Origin: Faecalibacterium sp.
Lineage (GTDB): Bacteria; Bacillota; Clostridia; Oscillospirales; Ruminococcaceae
Reading direction: 5' to 3'
NCBI GenBank assembly: GCA_029264955.1
Contig: JARHYC010000020.1
Location: 155,442-219,441 of the forward strand
DNA: 64,000 nucleotides
The notes under the pieces are model-generated. The model was not told where the DNA came from. It did not search any database and saw nothing but the letters and a program-made list of their open reading frames with translations. A program made the position numbers and the translations under genes. Shown in pieces: positions 44,658-51,993 of the stretch (position 1 is its first letter; each line of letters starts with the position of its first letter).

Positions 44658-45950
44658 TCAGCCTGTGATTTTCAAAGGGCTGTTACCGACCCAGATGGTA
44701 TCATCCATCAGACGGGTCAGACAAATACGGCTGCCATCGGTAACGCGTGCGGGGTCCAATGCGTAGAAATCGCTTTCTCGCAGGTTGGCAGGGTCAGCAT
44801 CTGCCGATACACCAACCACCACAACCCAGTGACCGTAGGTGCTGCTGGTAGCCTTGTGAGGATAGTTGACTTTGTTCCAGCCGTTGCTGCTTTCCCAGTA
44901 TTCATGGGTGGTGCAGCGACCCTGACCAGGTGCATTCTGCAAATGTACGATAACGGGGCGTCCAGCATCCAGTTCGTTGTACAGCTTATTTAAGGTGTCG
45001 GACAGGCTGCCGTTATAGTCGCGGTAGCCAGCAGCGCTCCAAACAGCACCGTTGGACCACATACCGCTGCCGGAACAAGGGGCGCCATCCAGAACCGTGC
45101 GGGCATAGCGCAGGCAGAACCAGCTGCAGCGACCGGGGGTCTGGTTGCCGATACCGGCAATCATGCTATGGTCAAAATTCAAAAGCTGGATGCCGGAAGC
45201 TTCCTGCATCTGAGAGTCCATAACTGTGACATTACATTCTGCGCTCACATCACCAATGGATACGGTGACAACGGCCTGACCTTTTGCGACAGCGGTTACA
45301 TGACCGGTTTCGTCTACCACACAGACGCTCTCATCGCTGCTGGAGAAAACCATGGGAGGTAGTTCACCGGGAATATCCTCCGGTGTATAGGTGGCAGAAA
45401 GATTGGTACCCGTACCACCCATGCGCAGCTTAACAGATTTGCGGTTCAGCTTGACGGATTCAATAGGAGGTGGTGCTTCATTTACCTGAACTTGGCAGAT
45501 GCCGGATGCGGTGTGACCTTCCGGATCTGTTGCAGTTGCGGTAATGGTTGCTGTGCCAGGGGTAAGGGCAGATACGAGACCGTTGGAATCTACGGTGCAG
45601 ATGGTTTCATCGCTGCTGGTATAGTTGATCAGATAGGGGCGCCCCTGCCAGTCCTGCACAGCAAAACTTTGCAGTTGGGTGCGGTGGTACTGATCTACCG
45701 TTACCTGCGGATCGCTCGTAACAGTAGCAACCGTGGATTCGGTGCTCAGATGACCGATGGAGGCGGTGGATACGTCACTGCCGCCAATCATTACAGTTCG
45801 TGCCAGGGTGTTCTGAGAAAGATCTCTCGGTGGTTTCGGTTCCGGCTGTACAGGACGCCACGCTGCTGCAGTACACAGCAGCGTGACAGCTGTGACCAGC
45901 GCAACACGAACCGGGACACTGGAAAAAATCTTTTTGTATTTTGTAAAAAT
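44658..45950 (-). CDS. Secreted Big_2-domain protein with papain-like (C39-type) C-terminal domain
   Basis: A 430-residue exported protein. A basic start (FTKYKKIF) and a hydrophobic segment VALVTAVTLLCTAAA form a signal peptide or anchor. Two bacterial Ig-like (Big_2) repeats follow: SSDETICTVDSNGLVSALTPG and SSDESVCVVDETGHVTAVAKG. The C-terminal ~170 residues look like a papain-fold peptidase, with Cys in GRCSWFCLRYA, His in YGHWVVVVGV and Asp in FYALDPA. I place the start at the ATT at 45950 because AAAGGAG lies eight bases before it. The ATG at 46013 overlaps the -10 box and lacks a ribosome site. Likely substrates are cell-wall or peptide bonds (inference). Confidence 0.8.
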   Translation of the reverse strand: MFTKYKKIFSSVPVRVALVTAVTLLCTAAAWRPVQPEPKPPRDLSQNTLARTVMIGGSDVSTASIGHLSTESTVATVTSDPQVTVDQYHRTQLQSFAVQDWQGRPYLINYTSSDETICTVDSNGLVSALTPGTATITATATDPEGHTASGICQVQVNEAPPPIESVKLNRKSVKLRMGGTGTNLSATYTPEDIPGELPPMVFSSSDESVCVVDETGHVTAVAKGQAVVTVSIGDVSAECNVTVMDSQMQEASGIQLLNFDHSMIAGIGNQTPGRCSWFCLRYARTVLDGAPCSGSGMWSNGAVWSAAGYRDYNGSLSDTLNKLYNELDAGRPVIVHLQNAPGQGRCTTHEYWESSNGWNKVNYPHKATSSTYGHWVVVVGVSADADPANLRESDFYALDPARVTDGSRICLTRLMDDTIWVGNSPLKITG

Positions 45951-46011
45951 AGGAATCGCTCCTTTTGTAATTTTAGTTATAAAAAATTGCAGATTCCCCG
46001 CAAACGAGTAC

Positions 46012-46020
46012 ATTATACCA
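46012..46020 (-). promoter_or_regulatory. Extended -10 promoter of the Big_2 gene
   Basis: TGGTATAAT on the minus strand; the last bases overlap the ATG that the ORF track takes as the start, so that ATG should lie upstream of the transcription start. Confidence 0.55.
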
Positions 46021-46159
46021 GAAAAAGGCGATTCTTCATCCGTTTCAGACCAATCATCGCAAAAAATTCACATTCTGAACAAGTTCGGCAACAAGAAACC
46101 GTAAGATTCAATAAAAAGTGAGAAAGACTGTCGCAAAGTGTGAAAAAATTTGGAATCTA

Positions 46160-46188
46160 TCGACACAACGATGAAAATATGATATATT
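46160..46188 (+). promoter_or_regulatory. Possible promoter of the HD-domain gene
   Basis: TCGACA, a 17-base spacer and TATATT. Confidence 0.5.
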
Positions 46189-46266
46189 AGCCCAAGCGCA
46201 GAAAATGAACTGCGAGAGAAAATCCCCTGAGCCGTTTGTACGGCGCCACAGAACAAAGGAGTTCCT

Positions 46267-46767
46267 ATGCGGAGTTGGAAAGAAGCAAACCGTGTTGAAT
46301 TTTTGGAGTGTGTCGGTTCGATTATGGCGGACCCACAGGTGCAGCGTCTGGCAGAGTTTCACCAGCATACAGCTGCTACCACCCGCTATGACCATTGCGT
46401 TCTGGTCGCGTATTTGAGCTTTTTGATGTGCCGCCGTTTTGGCTGGGACTATCAGGCTGCTGCCCGTGGCGGTATGCTGCATGACCTGTATCATGAGTGC
46501 TGGCCCGGCAGCGAAGATGGTGCACTGAGCCGTTGGCGTACGCATCCCGCAGCTGCACTGGAAAATGCACGCTGCTTTGGTTTGACCCTGCGGGAAGAAG
46601 ATATTATCGTGAAGCATATGTGGCCGGTAACGTTGGCAATGCCCCGCTACAAGGAGAGCTATATTGTATCGTTGGCAGACAAGGTTGCTGCTGTTATGGA
46701 AAAGACCCGTCTGGTGCGTGCGTTTGATGTGAGCCACAATGTAGAGCTGGTAGCCGCTGCCATCTAA
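46267..46767 (+). CDS. HD-domain phosphohydrolase
   Basis: A 166-residue cytoplasmic protein of the HD superfamily. Metal ligands are expected in RYDHCVLVAYLSF, the HD pair in GGMLHDLYHECW, HPAAALENA, and the Asp in YIVSLADKVAAV. Such short HD proteins hydrolyse nucleotides or other phosphomonoesters; the substrate is unknown. AAAGGAG lies before the ATG at 46267. Confidence 0.87.
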   Translation: MRSWKEANRVEFLECVGSIMADPQVQRLAEFHQHTAATTRYDHCVLVAYLSFLMCRRFGWDYQAAARGGMLHDLYHECWPGSEDGALSRWRTHPAAALENARCFGLTLREEDIIVKHMWPVTLAMPRYKESYIVSLADKVAAVMEKTRLVRAFDVSHNVELVAAAI

Positions 46768-46780
46768 TAAAATAAAACAA

Positions 46781-46816
46781 AAGAGCGATCTGCTGTTTGG
46801 CAGGTCGCTTTTCTTG
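46781..46816 (+). terminator. Terminator after the HD gene
   Basis: AGCGATCTGC/GCAGGTCGCT stem followed by TTTTCTTG. Confidence 0.82.
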
Positions 46817-46824
46817 TTTTTGTA

Positions 46825-46867
46825 CTTGACAAAGTCAAGTGACTAATATAAACTTGACTTTGTCAAG
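46825..46867 (+). promoter_or_regulatory. marR promoter with two tandem palindromic operators
   Basis: Two 15-base palindromes, CTTGACAAAGTCAAG (46825-46839) and CTTGACTTTGTCAAG (46853-46867), differ only in the central AAA/TTT and lie 28 bases apart. The first contains the -35 box TTGACA and the second begins in the -10 box TAAACT (17-base spacer). A dimeric MarR protein bound to both would cover the promoter. Confidence 0.88.
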
Positions 46868-46888
46868 AAAAGAAAGGAGGGAACCCAG

Positions 46889-47317
46889 ATGAAACGATCC
46901 GTAGCATTTTTAACGGCAGTGCTGTACCGAGACTTTTTGGCGTACAGCACTGGCGAGCTGAAAAAGTTGGGGCTGAATTATGGTCAGTTACCGTTTATTC
47001 TGTATGTGGGCAAGCATCCCGGCTGTACCCCGGCGGAGCTGACAAATCAACTGCATCTGGACTGGGGCCATTCCCAGCGAAGTATTACCCGACTTGTGGA
47101 AAGCGGATTTCTGATTAAAAACCGCAGTAAAGCAGAAGCGCGCAACTATCAGTTGTTTCTGACAAAAGAAGGGGAAAAAGCGTTGGAAGGAATCCATGCC
47201 GTAGTGGAATCCTGGGATATAAGCAAAACGAATCGTTTACCGTCGGAAGAACAAGAACAGCTGATTGCCTTGTTATACAAGTTGACTGCACCAGAAGACC
47301 GAACAGAAGAACAATAA
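46889..47317 (+). CDS. MarR-family transcriptional regulator
   Basis: A 142-residue winged-helix regulator. The recognition region is CTPAELTNQLHLDWGHSQRSITRLVESGFL, the wing is KAEARNYQLFLTKEGEKAL, and N- and C-terminal helices provide dimerisation. GGAGGG precedes the ATG. The palindromic operators directly upstream make autorepression nearly certain. The flavodoxin gene follows 80 bases later and is probably the regulated target. A MarR regulator next to such a flavodoxin recalls the bilQ/bilS genes of bilirubin-reducing bacteria, but no reductase gene is present here. Confidence 0.92.
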   Translation: MKRSVAFLTAVLYRDFLAYSTGELKKLGLNYGQLPFILYVGKHPGCTPAELTNQLHLDWGHSQRSITRLVESGFLIKNRSKAEARNYQLFLTKEGEKALEGIHAVVESWDISKTNRLPSEEQEQLIALLYKLTAPEDRTEEQ

Positions 47318-47397
47318 ATCAGGACATGCAGCGAAGCGGCTCTGGCGGACAAAAGTAGTACAGAGCAGAGAAAATGCAAACATAAGGAGGAAACCCT

Positions 47398-47895
47398 ATG
47401 CGTTACGCAATCGTTTACAGCAGCCGTACCGGCAACACCAAACAACTGGCAGAAGCAATTCAGCAGGTACTGCCTCAGGAGGACTGTGTGTATATTGGTG
47501 CGCCTTCTGACGAAGCCTTGCAGGCAGAGCGTCTGTATGTTGGCTTCTGGACGGATAAAGGCAGCAGCAGCGAAGAAATCAGCGCATTTTTGAACCAGGC
47601 AGGCGAGCGTCAGATATTCCTGTTTGGTACCGCAGGCTTTGGCGAGAGCCAGCAGTATTTTGATACGGTGCTGAAAAAAGCGGCAACCAACTTTGACCCG
47701 CAAGCTACATTGATTGGCAGCTTTATGTGTCAGGGCAAGATGCCCATGTCGGTGCGCAATCGTTACGAGCAGCTGCAGCAGGAAGGCAAAATGCCCAATG
47801 CACAGGCAATGATCGAAAACTTCGATAAGGCACTAGTACACCCCAATGCAGCAGATCTGGCCGCTTTGCAGGATGCGGTGCGTGCAGCACAGTAA
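47398..47895 (+). CDS. Flavodoxin family protein (BilS-like)
   Basis: A 165-residue FMN-binding protein. The phosphate loop is YSSRTGNTKQLAE near the N-terminus. Later family segments are VGFWTDKGSSSEEISAFL, FLFGTAGFGESQQYFDTVL and GSFMCQGKMPMSVRNRYE. This pattern is the Flavodoxin_3 type that includes BilS, the partner of bilirubin reductase; here the name is only a resemblance. GGAGG precedes the ATG. It is cotranscribed with or follows the MarR gene and ends at a strong terminator. Confidence 0.88.
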   Translation: MRYAIVYSSRTGNTKQLAEAIQQVLPQEDCVYIGAPSDEALQAERLYVGFWTDKGSSSEEISAFLNQAGERQIFLFGTAGFGESQQYFDTVLKKAATNFDPQATLIGSFMCQGKMPMSVRNRYEQLQQEGKMPNAQAMIENFDKALVHPNAADLAALQDAVRAAQ

Positions 47896-47912
47896 GGTAT
47901 TATTTTGCAAAA

Positions 47913-47945
47913 TAAAAGGCACAGCTGGAAGGGCTGTGCCTTTTA
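47913..47945. terminator. Bidirectional terminator
   Basis: AAAAGGCACAGC/GCTGTGCCTTTT stem between the converging flavodoxin and NSS genes. Confidence 0.92.
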
Positions 47946-47967
47946 TCATAGGAAGTAGTGCGTTCTG

Positions 47968-49329
47968 TTAGCCCACAGGAAGCAATCCCTGTACCAGAAT
48001 AAAAAGAATCAAAACCGGAACAACAAACAAGAAGAACGGCTTCAGCTTGGGGCTGAGTTTGATGCCGTCGCCGGTGTTGGCCTCTTCCAGATATTTGTCG
48101 AAGCCCCAGCCCCAGCGGGTCGTGCAGAACAGCAGATAAATCAAGGAGCCAATGGGCAGCAGCAGAGCAGACACCAGGAAGTCCTCGGTATCCAGTACGT
48201 TGCGGCCGCCAAGCAGGTGCAGATTGCTCCACACATTAAAGCCCAGCACACAGGGGACAGAAGCAATCAAAACAAAAATGCAGTTGAAAATGACTGCTTT
48301 TTTTCGGTCCCAGCCGAAGTTGTCCACACAGCTGCAAATCAGATTTTCAAACACAGCAATAACAGTTGTGAAGCTGGCAAAGGTCATGAACAGGAAGAAC
48401 ATTGCGCCCCACAGGCGGCCGCCTGCCATATTGACGAATACATCCGGCAGGGTGACGAAAATCAGTCCAGGCCCCTGATCGGGCTGCACGCCAAAGCTGA
48501 AGCACGCCGGGAAGATAATCAGACCGCTTGCCAGCGCAACGAAGGTGTCCAAACCACAAATGCGGACCGCTTCGCTGGTCAGGGTGTGATCTTTCGACAT
48601 ATAGCTGCCGAAAATTTCCATGCAGGCAATGCCCAGACTCAAGGTGAAGAATGCCTGGTTCATGGCGTTGGCAATCACGGTAGACCAGCCGACAGCTGCT
48701 GCGCGCTCCAAGTCGGGAAGCAGATAGAAAGCCAGACCTTCTTTTGCGCCGGGCAGCAACAGGCTGTGACCAGCCAGCAGAAGAATCAGAAGCAGCAGGG
48801 CACTCATCATAAACTTGGAGATGCGCTCCAGACCCTGCTGTAGGCCCATGCTCACCACAAAGAAACCGGTGATGACAATGACGACCATCCAGCCGCCCAT
48901 CTCACTGGGGTTGCTCAGCATTTTGTTGAACACCGCTTCGGAGCCATTTGCCGAAAGGCTGTCGAAGGTACCGGACAGAAATTTGAAAAAGTACGACAGC
49001 ATCCAGCCCGCTACAGTGGTGTAGTACATCATCAACAGATAGCTGCCTGCCATGCAGAACCAGCCGTGTATGTGCCATTGGCTGTTTTTTGGCTCCAGCG
49101 CCTGATATGCCTGCACAGCGCTTCGGCGGCTTGCACGACCAACTGCAAGCTCCATAGTCAGGACCGGTATGCCCAGAATAACCAAAAACAGCAGGTACAG
49201 TAAAACAAAGACTGCCCCGCCGCTTTGCCCCGCAACATAGGGGAAGCGCCATACATTACCAATACCAATGGCACAGCCCGCGCTGACCAGCAAGAAGCCA
49301 AGCCGCGACTTAAAATTTTCTCGTCCCAT
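47968..49329 (-). CDS. Sodium-dependent transporter, neurotransmitter:sodium symporter (NSS/SNF) family
   Basis: A 453-residue polytopic membrane protein. Helix 1 carries the hallmark GCAIGIGNVWRFPYVAGQSGG, with the unwound region that binds Na+ and substrate. GIPVLTMELAVGRASR follows. About eleven or twelve helices are seen. Bacterial members (LeuT, MhsT, TnaT) import amino acids with Na+; the substrate here cannot be told. The ATG at 49329 is the start, with AGAGGG upstream. It has its own promoter at 49406. Confidence 0.92.
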   Translation of the reverse strand: MGRENFKSRLGFLLVSAGCAIGIGNVWRFPYVAGQSGGAVFVLLYLLFLVILGIPVLTMELAVGRASRRSAVQAYQALEPKNSQWHIHGWFCMAGSYLLMMYYTTVAGWMLSYFFKFLSGTFDSLSANGSEAVFNKMLSNPSEMGGWMVVIVITGFFVVSMGLQQGLERISKFMMSALLLLILLLAGHSLLLPGAKEGLAFYLLPDLERAAAVGWSTVIANAMNQAFFTLSLGIACMEIFGSYMSKDHTLTSEAVRICGLDTFVALASGLIIFPACFSFGVQPDQGPGLIFVTLPDVFVNMAGGRLWGAMFFLFMTFASFTTVIAVFENLICSCVDNFGWDRKKAVIFNCIFVLIASVPCVLGFNVWSNLHLLGGRNVLDTEDFLVSALLLPIGSLIYLLFCTTRWGWGFDKYLEEANTGDGIKLSPKLKPFFLFVVPVLILFILVQGLLPVG

Positions 49330-49405
49330 GATTTTCCCTCTTTTCTTTTCCGCCATCCCATACCGAAATTCGCAAAAAATGCGCGGCAGAAATGTTATGC
49401 CACCG

Positions 49406-49434
49406 ATACTACACTAAAGTGAAGTGCGTGTCAA
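49406..49434 (-). promoter_or_regulatory. Promoter of the NSS transporter
   Basis: TTGACA, a 17-base spacer and TAGTAT on the minus strand. Confidence 0.75.
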
Positions 49435-49483
49435 CAAAATAGTGCATTTTACAGAAAAATGTTGGATGATGAAAAGCACATTT

Positions 49484-49771
49484 GCATAAGCATGCAACTC
49501 CGAAGGCTGCCATTGACCATGTGAAGCATCTGTCGTTTGGATATTTCCAGCCTGCGGATGCATATTTCAACCACATGAATGTGCGGAATATGTGAGCACT
49601 AATAGGGACATACCATCCAGAAGGCTGTAAGTGGAGCGATATGCTGTGCCTGGTACTGGCAGGCACCGGGGACTACGCTTGTGGCTACAATGCAAAGAAG
49701 TTCCCCGGTATGGATGTTGCTATCCCGCATACAGGAAGCCTTTGATCGACTGCCTATGTATTTGTAAAGTA
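49484..49771 (+). other. Gene-free stretch with coding-like fragments, probable decayed gene
   Basis: Between the NSS promoter and the PFK terminator no intact gene exists. Short open stretches with coding-like composition lie in different frames (AAIDHVKHLSFGYFQPADAYF to a stop at 49593; LVLAGTGDYACGYNAKKFPG to a stop at 49744). They have no ribosome site. I cannot name the ancestor. Confidence 0.4.
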
Positions 49772-49783
49772 AAATAAAACGAG

Positions 49784-49823
49784 AAACGCCCCGGCGCAGG
49801 AGTTCCTGCATCGGGGCGTTTTG
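49784..49823. terminator. Terminator between the remnant and pfp
   Basis: AAACGCCCCG/CGGGGCGTTT stem with inner GCAGGA/TCCTGC and a T-run. It can also end pfp transcripts (minus), about 165 bases after the pfp stop. Confidence 0.82.
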
Positions 49824-49987
49824 TTTGTGGGTATCTGTTTTTTCGAAAAGAAAAGGATGAGAAAAAAGGAAATGAATGATGAATGCTTGGCGCTCATTCA
49901 TCATGGCATTAGTATATCCCGCAAATCAGTCAGAAACGTGACAGGGATATGAAAGATTTGTAAATCTGCGATATAGCGTTCCGAAAA

Positions 49988-51208
49988 TTACAGATGAATG
50001 TGGCGGGGGGTGCCGTCAATATACATAGCCGGAAGTTCAGTCTGAACCAGCGGGCGGGCATAAGCCAGAAATTCGTCACGCATCTGGGTGCCATCCTCCG
50101 TGATCCACTCCAGCGGCACTTTCTTCTCTAGGTTTGCTACCTGCTCGATGGGCAGTAGTTCGGTGCCGCACAGGTAGGGTTTTTCAGAGATGCGCTTCAA
50201 ACCGACAACCTCACCGGTGTGACCCGCTGCGGCTGCATGAACTGCTGCGCCGCCAGCTTGATACGCTTCGTTGATGTCGGTGCCGCTTGCCAGGTGAGAA
50301 GCGCAGCGCTGCAAGGTGGACAGTTCAATAGCACGGGCCTTGGTGCCCAGGCGGTGGTTCAGCAGGTCGGCCAGCACACGACCGGTACCGGTCAGCATGG
50401 TGTGACCGAATACGTCCACAGCACGGTCATCCGTGGTCAGCTCACATACATAACGGCCGTCTGCCAGCTTTACGCCTTCGGAAACCGCAATGACGATGCT
50501 GGGCTTGACCTGCTGCAAAGCACGCACCTTTTCCACGAAAGCATCCACATCAAAAGGAACTTCCGGCAGATAAATCAGGTCAGCACCTTCGCAGTCGTCG
50601 CCCTTAGCCAGTGCGGCAGAAGCTGCCAGCCAGCCAGCGTTACGGCCCATGATTTCCACGATGGTAACGGACTTGATGTCATATACCAGAGAGTCGCGCA
50701 CAACTTCCTTGATGACAGAAGAAATGTACTTGGCAGCAGAGCCATAACCGGGGGTGTGGTCGGTGCCCATCAGGTCGTTGTCGATGGTCTTGGGTACGCC
50801 CATAAAACGAATGTCGCTGTTGACGGATGCACCGTAGCCAGCCAGCTTGCAGATGGTATCCATGGAATCGTTGCCGCCGATGTAGAAGAACCAGCCGATA
50901 TCAAGCTCTTTCAGAATTTCAAACAGCTTTTCGTACACAGCAGGCTCAGTCTGCCAGTCAGGCAGCTTGTAGCGGCAGCTGCCCAAAAAGCTGGAGGGGG
51001 TACGCTTCAAAAGTTCCACTTCCATACTGGTGGGCAGTACGGCGGACAGGTCAACGACCTTTTTCTTTAATAGACCTTCTACGCCAAAGCGCATACCGTA
51101 GACGGTTTTTGCACCGCAAGCCAGGCAGCTTTCGTAAACGCCTGCCAGACTGGAGTTGATGACAGCGGTAGGACCGCCGGACTGACCAACAATAGCATTT
51201 TTACCCAT
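49988..51208 (-). CDS. pfp: 6-phosphofructokinase, PPi-dependent type
   Basis: A 406-residue glycolytic enzyme that phosphorylates fructose 6-phosphate. The residues that separate donor types point to pyrophosphate. GGNDSMDT stands in place of GGDGS, and GVPKTIDNDLMGTDHTPGYGS has Lys before TIDND where ATP enzymes have Gly. IMGRNAGWLA contacts the sugar phosphate. A PPi-using enzyme would be reversible and saves ATP. It would compete for PPi with the family II pyrophosphatase at 42.6 kb. A GGAG site precedes the ATG. A GTGCCTG/CAGGCAC hairpin lies in its leader (51231-51254). Confidence 0.9.
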   Translation of the reverse strand: MGKNAIVGQSGGPTAVINSSLAGVYESCLACGAKTVYGMRFGVEGLLKKKVVDLSAVLPTSMEVELLKRTPSSFLGSCRYKLPDWQTEPAVYEKLFEILKELDIGWFFYIGGNDSMDTICKLAGYGASVNSDIRFMGVPKTIDNDLMGTDHTPGYGSAAKYISSVIKEVVRDSLVYDIKSVTIVEIMGRNAGWLAASAALAKGDDCEGADLIYLPEVPFDVDAFVEKVRALQQVKPSIVIAVSEGVKLADGRYVCELTTDDRAVDVFGHTMLTGTGRVLADLLNHRLGTKARAIELSTLQRCASHLASGTDINEAYQAGGAAVHAAAAGHTGEVVGLKRISEKPYLCGTELLPIEQVANLEKKVPLEWITEDGTQMRDEFLAYARPLVQTELPAMYIDGTPRHIHL

Positions 51209-51273
51209 AGATTGACTCCTTTATATTCGGGTGCCTGACAAACAAAACAGGCACAGTATTCCAGAATAATTTT

Positions 51274-51302
51274 ATTGTATCGTACCACAGGGATTTCCGC
51301 AA
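51274..51302 (-). promoter_or_regulatory. pfp promoter
   Basis: TTGCGG, a 17-base spacer and TACAAT on the minus strand. Confidence 0.65.
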
Positions 51303-51395
51303 GCAAAAGCAGCCTTTTGCCCGGGAAATCTTGACGTTGACAGGAAGATACGATTTACTAACGACAAAGGGATAGAAACGAAAGGAGCTTGTCAG

Positions 51396-51914
51396 ATGGA
51401 AACAAAGCTACAGCAGAACATTGCACTGATTGGATTTATGGGGGTGGGCAAAACCACCATATTGGAACAGATGAAACAGCTGGGCTTGCCCGGTGTGGAT
51501 ACGGATACGTTGATTGAGAAAATGGCGGGAATGCCGGTATCGGATATTTTCGCACAATACGGTGAGGTGCATTTTCGACAGCTGGAAACCCAGGCGGTCT
51601 GCCGTGTGTCAGAATCAGAAGGTGCCGTAATTTCCTGCGGTGGCGGTGCAGTGCTGAAACAGGAAAATGTGGATGCCCTACGCCGTACCGGAAAAATCGT
51701 ACTGCTGACCGCAACCCCGGAAACCATCTTGGAACGCTTGCGGGATGACGATACTCGCCCCAAGCTGCGTGGTCGTAAAACGGTAGAAGGCATCGCTGAA
51801 CTGATGGCAGAACGACAGGCAGTATACGAAGCAGCAGCACAGATTACCATTGCAACAGATGGTAAAACGCCGCAGGCAATTTGTGACGAGATTCTGGCGG
51901 CAGTACAGGCATAA
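51396..51914 (+). CDS. aroK: Shikimate kinase
   Basis: A 172-residue P-loop kinase of aromatic amino acid synthesis that phosphorylates shikimate with ATP. Walker A is GFMGVGKTT (residues 13-21), the shikimate-binding Asp pair is GVDTDTLIE, the Arg is in FRQLE, CGGGAVL is the GGG motif and RPKLRGR is the lid. AAAGGAG precedes the ATG. It precedes the HI0933 flavoprotein gene by 79 bases. No other shikimate gene is nearby. Confidence 0.93.
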   Translation: METKLQQNIALIGFMGVGKTTILEQMKQLGLPGVDTDTLIEKMAGMPVSDIFAQYGEVHFRQLETQAVCRVSESEGAVISCGGGAVLKQENVDALRRTGKIVLLTATPETILERLRDDDTRPKLRGRKTVEGIAELMAERQAVYEAAAQITIATDGKTPQAICDEILAAVQA

Positions 51915-51993
51915 ATATAAGAAAGGCCTATCGTTTTCAAAGCCGTGGGGAATATGGTATACTGTTACAGCACAAATGAGAAGGGGGGATATC

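Noticed and set aside
51316-51329. TTTGCCCGGGAAAT, 12 of 14 matches to the Bacillus Noc-binding site
   Set aside because: A single imperfect site, far from noc, in a promoter region; a chance match is likely without genome-wide enrichment.
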